From the NCBI GenBank assembly GCA_945901855.1, contig CAMDLT010000041.1:1-36378 (forward strand): a DNA stretch of 36,378 nucleotides. Direction: 5' to 3'. Under the pieces are notes generated by a model that saw nothing but the letters and a program-made list of their open reading frames with translations, did not search any database and was not told the origin of the DNA. The position numbers and the translations under genes were made by a program. Within the stretch, counting starts at the first letter, position 1. Every line of letters begins with the position of its first letter. Of this stretch, positions 16,592-24,143 are shown piece after piece. Source of the DNA: Asaia bogorensis. GTDB lineage: Bacteria; Pseudomonadota; Alphaproteobacteria; CACIAM-22H2.

Positions 16592-17599
16592 ATGCTCCTT
16601 TCCCGATTTGCACGCGTCAGTCTCTCCCACGCACCCACGCCGCTGGAGCCGCTCGATCGGCTGCGCGCCGCAATCGGCGGTCCGCGACTATGGATCAAGC
16701 GCGACGACTGCACCGGCCTCGCGCAAGGCGGGAACAAAGCGCGCAAGCTCGAATTCCTCGTGGCCGACGCGTTGGCCAAGGGCTGCGACACGCTGATCAC
16801 GCCGGGTGCCGTCCAATCCAACCATGTGCGCATGACAGCCGCCGCCGCCGCACGGTTCGGGCTCAAGGCGCACGCGGTTCTCGAACGCCGCGTCACGGCG
16901 ACGGATGCGGACTACGAGGAGAACGGCAACGTCCTGCTCGACGAATTGCTCGGCTGCCCGCGGACTTATGTGCCGAGCGGCGCAGATGTCGCCGCTGCCT
17001 GCGCCGATGTCGCGAAGGATCTCGCAGCCAAAGGCGCGAAGCCCTACGTCATTCCCGGCGGCGGCTCCAACCCTGTCGGGGCGCTCGGCTATGTCGCTTG
17101 TGCCGTCGAGCTGCTCGATCAAGCCAAAGCCAACGGCATGGAAATTTCGCGCGTCGTGCACGGCACCGGCAGCTCGGGCACGCAAGCCGGGCTCGTCGCG
17201 GGCTTTGCAGCACTGCGCAGTCCGGTTGAAGTTTTCGGCATTTCGGTGCGCCAGCCGCGCAAGAAGCAGGAAGAGATCGTCTTCGATCTCGCCTGCCGCA
17301 CGGCCGAGCATCTCGGCCACGCCGGCAGCGTCGAGCGCGCGCGCGTATTCGCGGACGACGGCTATGTCGGTGCGGGCTACGGCGTACCCACCCCGGGCAT
17401 GATCGAAGCCGTGACGCTGCTCGCACGGACCGAGGGGCTCCTGCTCGATCCGGTCTATAGCGGCAAAGCGATGGCCGGCATGATCGACCATATCCGCAAA
17501 GGCACATTCGGCGCCGACGAGAATATTGTGTTCCTGCACACGGGCGGTGCGACGTCGCTGTTCGGCTACAAAGCGCTGTTCCTGCCTCGGGCCGCATGA
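16592..17599 (+). CDS. D-cysteine desulfhydrase / L-cysteate sulfo-lyase-like PLP enzyme
   Basis: A 335-residue fold-type II PLP enzyme of the ACC deaminase/D-cysteine desulfhydrase family. WIKRDDCTGLAQGGNKARKL near residue 34 contains the probable PLP lysine (K49), and AVQSNHVRMTAAAA near 74 is the conserved substrate-binding loop. GTGSSGTQAGLVAG near 190 is the phosphate-binding loop. Relatives release sulfide from D-cysteine (DcyD) or sulfite from L-cysteate (CuyA), or deaminate ACC; sequence reading cannot separate these safely. The start at 16592 has AAGGCGG upstream. It lies 7 bp before the amidase gene and downstream of lysR, so it is part of the same cassette. Confidence 0.87.
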   Translation: MLLSRFARVSLSHAPTPLEPLDRLRAAIGGPRLWIKRDDCTGLAQGGNKARKLEFLVADALAKGCDTLITPGAVQSNHVRMTAAAAARFGLKAHAVLERRVTATDADYEENGNVLLDELLGCPRTYVPSGADVAAACADVAKDLAAKGAKPYVIPGGGSNPVGALGYVACAVELLDQAKANGMEISRVVHGTGSSGTQAGLVAGFAALRSPVEVFGISVRQPRKKQEEIVFDLACRTAEHLGHAGSVERARVFADDGYVGAGYGVPTPGMIEAVTLLARTEGLLLDPVYSGKAMAGMIDHIRKGTFGADENIVFLHTGGATSLFGYKALFLPRAA

Positions 17600-17606
17600 G
17601 GCGGAG

Positions 17607-18911
17607 TTGAGCCAGGCGCTTTCCGTCGGCGAACTTGCGCTGCGCTGCGCGCGCGGCCAGCTGTCGAGCCAAGCACTCGTGCGGAACTCGCTCGACGCGA
17701 TCGAAGCACAGAACGGCAAGCTACACGCGTTTGTCGAGGTCTTTGCCGAAGCTGCGATGCGGCGCGCCGAAGAACTCGACCGGGACGCGGCCGCAACCGG
17801 TGCGGTCGGCCCGCTGCACGGCGTGCCGATCGCCGTGAAGGATCTTGCCGACATCGAAGGGCGTTTGCCCGGCTTTGGGTCCAAATGTTACGCAGCCAAA
17901 ATTCCGGCGCGAACCGCACCTGCGATCCAGCGCTTGATCGATGCGGGTGCTGTCATTGTCGGCATGACGCATATGGTCGAGTTCGCCCTCGGCGGTTGGG
18001 GCACCAACTATGCGATGGGCACGCCGTGGAATCCGATCGATCCCGATATGCATCGTGCACCCGGCGGATCGAGCAGCGGCTCGGCCGTTGCAGTGGCCGC
18101 CGGACTCGTTCCCGCCGCAATCGGCTCGGACACCGGCGGCTCGATCCGCATTCCAGCATCGCTGTGCGGCATCGTCGGCTTCAAACCCACCTTCGGACGC
18201 ATCCCGCTCGACGGCATCGCCGCGTTGGGGCCGACCTTTGACACACTCGGCCCGATTACACGCAATGTGGCGGATGCGCGCTTGCTCTATTGCATTATGG
18301 CAGGGCTGCCTATTGCCGAATGCCAGCCCCGCCAACTGCTGCGCGTGGGCATACCGGACTCAGCCCAACTGGATCCGTGCGATCCCGATATTTTTGAGAA
18401 TTACGGCCGATCGCTCGATCGCTTGCGTGCGGCCGGTCACACCCTCGTGCCGATGGCGTTTCCCGCAGCGCTGACCGAGTACCAGGCGATGTGCGGCAGC
18501 ATCGTAGCGTACGAGGCCTATCGCCAGCATCGCGCCGTCGTCGAGGATCCGGCAACGCCGCTCGATCCGCATGTCCGCCTTCGCGTTCTTTCCGGCCGCG
18601 ACATAGACAAAAAGCACTACGAAGCACTGCAGACGCAGCGACGCGCTTGCGTCGCGGAATTCAAGGCCGCCTTTGCCCGGTTCGACGCGATCGCGCTGCC
18701 GGGCACACCGCTGCCCGCCATCCCCGTTGTGGACATCGACGAAACGACGATCCCGATGTCGCGCTATACGCGCGCGGCAAACCTATTGGAGTTGTGCGCG
18801 ATCAACCTGCCGAACGGTTCGACTGCAGCAGGTCTGCCGACCGGGCTACAGCTGGTCATGATCGGCGGCGGCGACGCTGACTTGCTCGCCTTCGCTCAGC
18901 ATATTGAATAG
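17607..18911 (+). CDS. amidase signature family amidase
   Basis: A cytosolic serine amidase of about 434 residues. Numbering from TTG 17607, the Ser-cisSer-Lys triad is visible: K78 in GVPIAVKDL, cis-Ser S155 in APGGSSSGSA and nucleophile S179 in GSDTGGSIRIPAS, with the expected 24-residue spacing between the serines. TTG 17607 is preferred because GAGG lies just upstream and it begins right after the PLP-enzyme stop. Farther upstream the frame overlaps that gene and looks non-family. Family members hydrolyse amides, carbamoyl compounds or aryl/acyl amides. With the ABC importer it may deacylate or deamidate an imported amide before the PLP enzyme acts. Confidence 0.92.
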   Translation: MSQALSVGELALRCARGQLSSQALVRNSLDAIEAQNGKLHAFVEVFAEAAMRRAEELDRDAAATGAVGPLHGVPIAVKDLADIEGRLPGFGSKCYAAKIPARTAPAIQRLIDAGAVIVGMTHMVEFALGGWGTNYAMGTPWNPIDPDMHRAPGGSSSGSAVAVAAGLVPAAIGSDTGGSIRIPASLCGIVGFKPTFGRIPLDGIAALGPTFDTLGPITRNVADARLLYCIMAGLPIAECQPRQLLRVGIPDSAQLDPCDPDIFENYGRSLDRLRAAGHTLVPMAFPAALTEYQAMCGSIVAYEAYRQHRAVVEDPATPLDPHVRLRVLSGRDIDKKHYEALQTQRRACVAEFKAAFARFDAIALPGTPLPAIPVVDIDETTIPMSRYTRAANLLELCAINLPNGSTAAGLPTGLQLVMIGGGDADLLAFAQHIE

Positions 18912-18987
18912 TTTAAATGTCTGAATCTCCCGAAATTCTGCGGGCAGACGATTAAGCTGTCGCAACTTTCTTCGAAATCGCAGTTGG

Positions 18988-19069
18988 CGAACAGTGTCTG
19001 CTTTAATGGGCGCTGGCGGGCCGCAATGCATGTCGGTGAGTGCCTTTGGTGCGAGATCCAACAAATCTG
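18988..19069 (+). repeat. conserved non-coding block, copy B (upstream of serine hydrolase)
   Basis: This is the counterpart of 8341-8421, in the same orientation and immediately upstream of the serine hydrolase gene. It ends just before TGATATTCT. A weak promoter can be drawn inside it: TTGGTG, then 17 bp, then GATATT. The surrounding gap (18912-19091) is visibly more AT-rich than the flanking operons. Confidence 0.5.
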
Positions 19070-19091
19070 ATATTCTCCACAAGAGACTGAA

Positions 19092-20207
19092 ATGAGCATG
19101 AAAACTTCAGCGATTTTGATTGCCATCCTGTTCGCCACTCTTTCGACTGCGGCCGTTCAGGCTGCAGAGGAAGGCGTTGCGACTGTCGATCCGCGCCGCG
19201 AGAGTGGAGGCAATGCGCGGGAGTTCAAGAACAAGGTATTTCCACCGAGTGCAGCGCCGCGCGAACTGCCGCTCGAAACCTCACCTACGAAGTTCCAACA
19301 GGCAGTTTCCGAGCGTGCGGCAAAGATTCTGCACGACAACGAAGGCGCGCTGTCCATCCTTCTGGTCGAACGGGGTCGCATCCTCTTCGAGGGATACAAG
19401 CCGCCCGCCTCGCGCGGAACCGCACAGCATTCACAATCCATGAGCAAGAGCCTGACGGCCTACACGATCGGGAATCTGCTGTGCGAGGGAAAAATCGCCA
19501 GTCTCGACGAGCAGGCGCAAAGATATGCGGCCTCCCTGGCTGGCACCGTCTACGGCGAGGCGACAATCCGAAATCTCCTCACGATGAGCAGCGGCGCGGC
19601 AATTTCATCTTCCTCGGGCAATTCCTATGAAGGGCAGTTTGTCGATGTTCGGGCGGGCAAAGTGTCCGCCTTGTCCGTCATGCAGCGATTCGGAGCGCGC
19701 GACATCGTGGCGGGAAGGGAGTTCCGGTATCTGGCGAATGATACGATGGCGCTTGCGTTCGTTGCCGAAGGTGCTGGCGGATTCCTGCAAAGCTTCGAGA
19801 GTTACATCTGGCAAAACATTGGAGCGGAAGGACCCGGATACTGGCTGCTCGACAAGGACGGCATGGCGATCGCGAATGCCGGGGTAAGCGCGACAACACG
19901 CGACTGGGCGCGCCTCGGCCTATTTTCGATGGCCCAACTCAAGTCCGGTAGCGAGTGCATACGTCGTTTCATGGCGGATGCCACATCGCAGCAGATTCCG
20001 AACGCGCTCAAGCGTGCCGGAAGATCGTTTCCCGGTTACGGATTCCAGACGTGGGTTCGGAACAAAACTTACTGGTGGGTCGGTTACGGTGGCCAGCGTG
20101 TAGGCATTGAACCGGTCGCCGAAAAGATCATCGTGTTGACAAGCTGGCGCGAAGACTACATGGATCGCGTCTACCGGCTTTTCGACGACTGGATCGTTGG
20201 CAAGTAG
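19092..20207 (+). CDS. secreted serine hydrolase, class C beta-lactamase/NylB-like
   Basis: A 371-residue protein with a Sec signal peptide (MKTSAILIAILFATLSTAAVQAA, here interrupted only by naming: residues 3-25) and a beta-lactamase/transpeptidase-like fold. The active-site SxxK is SMSKSLT near residue 117, the tyrosine motif is RYLAND near 216, and the third motif is GYGGQR near 336. The overall pattern fits 6-aminohexanoate-dimer hydrolase/EstB-type esterases rather than a true beta-lactamase. The start may be ATG 19092 or the second ATG at 19098. The gene stands alone between two operons in AT-richer DNA, with the shared upstream block at 18988. Substrate unknown. Confidence 0.88.
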   Translation: MSMKTSAILIAILFATLSTAAVQAAEEGVATVDPRRESGGNAREFKNKVFPPSAAPRELPLETSPTKFQQAVSERAAKILHDNEGALSILLVERGRILFEGYKPPASRGTAQHSQSMSKSLTAYTIGNLLCEGKIASLDEQAQRYAASLAGTVYGEATIRNLLTMSSGAAISSSSGNSYEGQFVDVRAGKVSALSVMQRFGARDIVAGREFRYLANDTMALAFVAEGAGGFLQSFESYIWQNIGAEGPGYWLLDKDGMAIANAGVSATTRDWARLGLFSMAQLKSGSECIRRFMADATSQQIPNALKRAGRSFPGYGFQTWVRNKTYWWVGYGGQRVGIEPVAEKIIVLTSWREDYMDRVYRLFDDWIVGK

Positions 20208-20255
20208 GCTCTGATGCCGTCACGGGAAGCGACCATACCCGTCGTTTGGATTTCG

Positions 20256-20273
20256 GCCACCGGTATCGGTGGC
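20256..20273. terminator. hairpin in the convergent gap after the serine hydrolase
   Basis: GCCACCG and CGGTGGC form a perfect 7-bp stem with a GTAT loop. It lies in the 171-bp gap between the convergent serine hydrolase and ABC ATPase genes. No T-run follows on either strand, so terminator function is only suggested by position. Nothing else convincing was seen in this gap. Confidence 0.3.
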
Positions 20274-20378
20274 ATGCGGTCAAATCCAGCCTCTCGAACC
20301 GGTGACCGCGATGCAGCAATCTCCCGTTCGGCTTGGTTCAAAAATTCGGTCAAGTTGACGCGCGGTGCGCGTATTGCG

Positions 20379-21806
20379 TCAATGCATGACGGCAAGTTCG
20401 AGGTGATCGTCCGCGATGGCTTTGAGGACGGCTTTATCGTGACCAATAACGATCATACCGAGGCCGCGCTGCTCGACGGTCGCGCGAAGGAGCAGCATGG
20501 TGGCGCGCTGCACCACGGGATCGAGCCGCGATGTGGGCTCGTCGGCGACGATCGCGATGGGATCCAGCAGCAGGATGCGCGCCAGTGCGAGGCGCTGCGC
20601 CTCTCCGCCTGAAATCTCGGCCGGACGCCGGCTGAGCAGATCAGCTTTCACTTGCAGATGATCGAGCAGAGGCGGCAGGTCGCGCGCAACGCTGAGGCCG
20701 CGCTTGATTTCCTGCAACGCCCGGAATTGCCGACCAAGCGTCATGTGCGGCGCAAAGGCCTTGGCCGGATCCTGGTGCAGCTTTTGGTAACGCTGGCGGT
20801 TCAGTTGAATCGCGGAAGGGTCTGCGACGATATCGATGCCTCCCCACTCAATGCTACCGACGAGCGGTTTGCGCAATCCCAGAAGGATGTCGCCCAGCGT
20901 TGTTTTGCCGCTGCCGCTCGGGCCAGAGACGGCGAGCACGCCCCCCTTTGGAAGATGAAGCTCGAGATCACGAAACAGCTTCGGCTGGCCCGGCCAGCCG
21001 AAGGCAAGATCGTGCGCGGAGAGCGCGAGATGGGTCATATCGCAGCAGCGGCGGCAGCGCGGCCAGTGCCGTGGATCGGCGGCCAGCCAGTTGCGAGCAT
21101 ATTCACTTGCTGGGGCGGATAGCAGCGTATCGCCTTTGCCCTGCTCGACGATCCGGCCTTCGTGGATGATAGCGATATCGCCGGGCAGCTCTTCGGCGAC
21201 GCGGCGGTTATGGGTGATGACCAGTAGGCTGCGGCCGGCTGCCGCCAGTTGCCCGAGCGCTGCGATCGCCTGCGTTACACGGTCCGCGTCGAGGCCCTTC
21301 GTCGGCTCGTCGGCGATAACGATGGGCGCGCCGACGCCGAGCGCGGATGCGACTAGCACGCGCTGGGCCATGCCGCCCGACAGCGCGAAGGGATAGGCAT
21401 TGCCGGCGCTTTCCGGCAGATCGAAATCCCGCAAGGCGGGCGCGATGGCCGACTCTGCCATTCCCGCCAGCGCCATCTGCCGCCGGACCTTCATCGTCGG
21501 ATCGAGCGCCAGAGAGGGCTCTTGAGGAATAAGCATAATCTGCTCGCGCCAGAGCATGGACAAGGTATGCGCGTTGCTGGCGGACACGGGGTCTTTGCCG
21601 GCGATGGCGATCGTGCCGGAGACGGCAAGCTCTGGCGGTAGCAGGCCAAAGACTGCCTGCGCAATCAGGCTCTTGCCGCTGCCAGTCTCCCCGATCAGCG
21701 TCAAAACGCTACCACACGGCACAGATAGCGAGACATCATCCACGAGCGCCACGCCGTTCCTGTTACGGATGGAAAGATGGGAAATCGCGAGCGCTATGTC
21801 AGTCAT
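20379..21806 (-). CDS. peptide-type ABC transporter, fused double ATP-binding protein (second system)
   Basis: A 475-residue protein with two tandem ABC ATPase domains. Domain 1 has Walker A GETGSGKS at residues 39-46, LSGGMAQR and IVIADEPTKGLD. Domain 2 begins at about residue 256 (THLALSAHDLAF) with GPSGSGKTT, ISGGEAQRLALAR and AIVADEPTSRLD. It is about 65 residues shorter than the fused ATPase at 10312, mainly because the oligopeptide-type C-terminal tails are reduced. It is the last gene of its operon, and its ATG overlaps the permease stop by 8 bp. It energises the importer encoded by the four upstream genes. Confidence 0.92.
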   Translation of the reverse strand: MTDIALAISHLSIRNRNGVALVDDVSLSVPCGSVLTLIGETGSGKSLIAQAVFGLLPPELAVSGTIAIAGKDPVSASNAHTLSMLWREQIMLIPQEPSLALDPTMKVRRQMALAGMAESAIAPALRDFDLPESAGNAYPFALSGGMAQRVLVASALGVGAPIVIADEPTKGLDADRVTQAIAALGQLAAAGRSLLVITHNRRVAEELPGDIAIIHEGRIVEQGKGDTLLSAPASEYARNWLAADPRHWPRCRRCCDMTHLALSAHDLAFGWPGQPKLFRDLELHLPKGGVLAVSGPSGSGKTTLGDILLGLRKPLVGSIEWGGIDIVADPSAIQLNRQRYQKLHQDPAKAFAPHMTLGRQFRALQEIKRGLSVARDLPPLLDHLQVKADLLSRRPAEISGGEAQRLALARILLLDPIAIVADEPTSRLDPVVQRATMLLLRATVEQRGLGMIVIGHDKAVLKAIADDHLELAVMH

Positions 21807-22641
21807 GGCTTCTTCCGGACGATGCAGGCGCGAGTGCCCGGCCCGCCAATGTCAGCGTGAGCACGCTCACAAAGATCATGACGCAGGGTGCCGCCATCTG
21901 GACGTAGCCCTCGGTGAGGAAGGGCAGGAGTTCGTTGATCATTGCGCCCCATTCCGGCGTTGGCGGCTTGAGGCCAAGCCCGAGGAAGCCGAGCGCCGAG
22001 ATTGACATGATGGCCTGCCCCACGCCGAGCGTCGCCAGCGGCATTGCCGCGCGCAGCACCGGCGGCAGGACATGGCGGGCGAGGATGATCCTTTCGGAAA
22101 ATCCTGCGATGCGCGCCGCCTCGACATGGCCCTCGCGCAGCACGCCGATTGCGACCGCCTCGGTCATGCGGGCATATTGAGGCCAGAACGCGAGCGTGAG
22201 GCCGATCAGCAAAGGCCAGACGCCGCCGCCGAGAAATCCAGCGAAAAGCAGCGCCAGAAGCAGACCGGGAAAGGCCAGCATAAGGTCGGCAAAGCGCATA
22301 ATGAGCGCGCGGGCGACAGAGCCGCTGTTGGCGGCAAGCAGCCCGAGCGTGACGCCAACGCTCCATGCCAGTGCAATGCACGCCACGGCGAGCCCAAGCG
22401 ACTGCGGCGCACCGGCCAGGACGCGGGAGAGAATGTCGCGCCCGACGTGGTCTGTGCCAAGAAAGTGGCGTGGGCCCGGCGCCTCCATCACGCGCACAAG
22501 GTCCTGCGCATTGGGATCGTACGGCGCCAGCAGCGGGCCGATCAGCGCCAGAGCGGCCAGTCCCGCCAGTGGCCACAACGCCGGATGCACGGATCTGGTC
22601 ATCGGTCTTCCGCGAGCAAAGCGCATGCGCGGTTGGGTCAT
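21799..22641 (-). CDS. peptide-type ABC transporter permease, DppC-like (second system)
   Basis: A 280-residue inner-membrane permease with DppC/NikC features: APYDPNAQD near residue 40, HFLGTDHVGRDILSRVLAGA near 59, the EAA loop EAARIAGFSERIILARHVLP near 170, and ISALGFLGLGLKPPTPEWGAMI. The ATG at 22641 overlaps the DppB-like stop as ATGA. Longer open frame upstream of it is a shadow of that permease gene. The neighbour order matches nickel/dipeptide-type operons. Confidence 0.92.
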   Translation of the reverse strand: MTQPRMRFARGRPMTRSVHPALWPLAGLAALALIGPLLAPYDPNAQDLVRVMEAPGPRHFLGTDHVGRDILSRVLAGAPQSLGLAVACIALAWSVGVTLGLLAANSGSVARALIMRFADLMLAFPGLLLALLFAGFLGGGVWPLLIGLTLAFWPQYARMTEAVAIGVLREGHVEAARIAGFSERIILARHVLPPVLRAAMPLATLGVGQAIMSISALGFLGLGLKPPTPEWGAMINELLPFLTEGYVQMAAPCVMIFVSVLTLTLAGRALAPASSGRSHD

Positions 22642-23591
22642 GCGCGTGCTTCCGCAAGGCCATGCGGATCGAGCCACAGCCGCATTAGGTCCGCGATCAG
22701 GCTTACCACCGCGAAGGCAAAGCCGATCAGCAGACCTGCGCCCATGACGACTGGCACGTCGCGCGCGATCAGAGCCTTGACCAGAAGTTCGCCGAGGCCG
22801 GGATAGTTGAACAGCGTCTCGACGATCACGAAGCCGTCGATGACGAAGGCGAACTGCAGCGCGGCATAGGTGATCACTGGAATAGCCGCGTTGCGAACGC
22901 CATGATGCCAGAAGGCTGCGGCGGCGCTCAGACCCTTCACCCGCGCATAGGTCATGAAGAAGGCCAAACGCACCTCGACCACCGCGTTGCGAATGACTGG
23001 GATTGAGAAGGCCACCAGCGTTAGCGCCAGCGTGAGCGCCGGCAGCACCATGTGCGCGCCAGTCCTGAAGCCGGCGGGCGGCAGCCAACGCAGCGTTAGC
23101 GCAAAGAGCGTGATGAGGGCGATGCCAACGAGAAAGGACGGCAAGGACGCCAGTGTTACTGCAAGAGCGTCCGTCGCACGGTCGACCCATCCGCCCGGCC
23201 GGAAGCCGGCGAGGAGCCCGAGAGGCAGCGCGATAAGGTAGGACAACAGCCAGCCGATCAGGCCAAGCTGCAGCGTGAAGGCGGCATGGTAGGCGAGTTC
23301 CTGCGCGACCGGTTTGCCGGAGAGCAGCGAGCGGCCAAGATCGCCCTGGGCAAGATTCGCCATCCACACGCCGTACTGCACGACCAGCGGCCGACCGAGG
23401 CCTTCCTCGCGGCGGATGCGATCCGCGGTCTCCGGCGTCACGCGCTCATCGCCAACGCGGGCCGCGGCCACGCGCAAGGCAAGATCGCCCGGCAGCGAAT
23501 GCACGAAGACGAAGCAGAGCGTGGCAAGCACCGCCGCCGTGGCCAGCGCCTGGCCGATGCGCATGACGATGATTCGCAGTATGGCGCTCAT
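22638..23591 (-). CDS. peptide-type ABC transporter permease, DppB-like (second system)
   Basis: A 317-residue inner-membrane permease of the DppB/NikB type, with VFVHSLPGDLALRVAAARVG near residue 28, GLGRPLVVQYGVWMANLAQG near 64, and the EAA-type loop ARVKGLSAAAAFWHHGVRNA near 219. Its start overlaps the stop of the deleted EamA gene as ATGA, so its translation probably depends on ribosomes finishing that gene. Confidence 0.93.
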   Translation of the reverse strand: MSAILRIIVMRIGQALATAAVLATLCFVFVHSLPGDLALRVAAARVGDERVTPETADRIRREEGLGRPLVVQYGVWMANLAQGDLGRSLLSGKPVAQELAYHAAFTLQLGLIGWLLSYLIALPLGLLAGFRPGGWVDRATDALAVTLASLPSFLVGIALITLFALTLRWLPPAGFRTGAHMVLPALTLALTLVAFSIPVIRNAVVEVRLAFFMTYARVKGLSAAAAFWHHGVRNAAIPVITYAALQFAFVIDGFVIVETLFNYPGLGELLVKALIARDVPVVMGAGLLIGFAFAVVSLIADLMRLWLDPHGLAEARA

Positions 23592-24130
23592 CGGATGAGC
23601 CTCCTCAGTCGCTCGCCGATCCTATCGGCGAAGGCGACGCCAATAACCGCCACCACAACGACCAACGCCCCCACGAGGCTGATCGGCGACGGCCAGAGCG
23701 CGAAGATCGCGAGGTCGAAGAGCAAGGCCCAGATCATGGCGATATGCACGAACCCGCCAAATAGGCCGGAGGCGATCGGCGCAAGCAGCGCGCTCTGGTC
23801 GATCTCGGCCCAGCCCAGCGACAGGCTCGCCAGACCACAAAGAGCGCAGACGAGAGCGAAGTAAAACGCAATCGCGGCCAGCGCCTGCCCGATCGGGCAG
23901 TTAGTCTTTAGCCCGTGCCGCAATTGCCCCCGCAAGGCGAGGTAGGCCAGAATCGTCACGATGGCGACCGCGCTGCGCCAAAAGACGATCTGTCCAACGG
24001 GCGCCTCGACGGAGGCAATCCGCACGGAAAGGCTCATCAGCGAGAAGAACAGCGTCGCCAAAAGGCGCAGACCAATGCCGGCGCCGATCGAGCCAGGAGT
24101 TCCAACCGTCGTTGTCGATGCGCTGCTCAC
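23588..24130 (-). CDS. EamA/DMT-family transporter remnant with internal deletions
   Basis: About 180 residues with clear EamA (drug/metabolite transporter) sequence at both ends. The N-terminal part is LRLLATLFFSLMSLSVRIAS, then VEAPVGQIVFWRSAVAI and LRGQLRHGL. The C-terminal part is FYFALVCALCGLASLSLGWA and WALLFDLAIFALWPSPISL. A normal member has about 300 residues and ten helices. Here roughly 100 residues (helices 3-6) are missing after LRHGLKT, and about 20 more between HIAMI and WALLFD. The reading frame is nevertheless intact. GTG 24130 was chosen (MSSAST start, AGG upstream); it follows the binding-protein stop by 13 bp, and its own stop is coupled to the permease by ATGA. It is unlikely to be a working EamA carrier. 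Confidence 0.75.
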   Translation of the reverse strand: MSSASTTTVGTPGSIGAGIGLRLLATLFFSLMSLSVRIASVEAPVGQIVFWRSAVAIVTILAYLALRGQLRHGLKTNCPIGQALAAIAFYFALVCALCGLASLSLGWAEIDQSALLAPIASGLFGGFVHIAMIWALLFDLAIFALWPSPISLVGALVVVVAVIGVAFADRIGERLRRLIR

Positions 24131-24143
24131 CAAACCTGCGCCA

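Noticed and set aside
18846..19138. Short minus-strand ORFs in the two conserved blocks sharing an LTD-(V/M)-HC-like peptide
   Set aside because: The peptide similarity simply reflects the DNA similarity of the blocks; frames, starts and lengths differ and there is no ribosome-binding site.
19092..20207. Antibiotic-resistance beta-lactamase
   Set aside because: The motifs fit the fold, but the sequence is closer in pattern to NylB/EstB-type hydrolases; no basis for a resistance call.
20171..20446. 91-codon minus-strand ORF in the gap after the serine hydrolase
   Set aside because: It starts inside the ABC ATPase gene in another frame and resembles no family; treated as chance.
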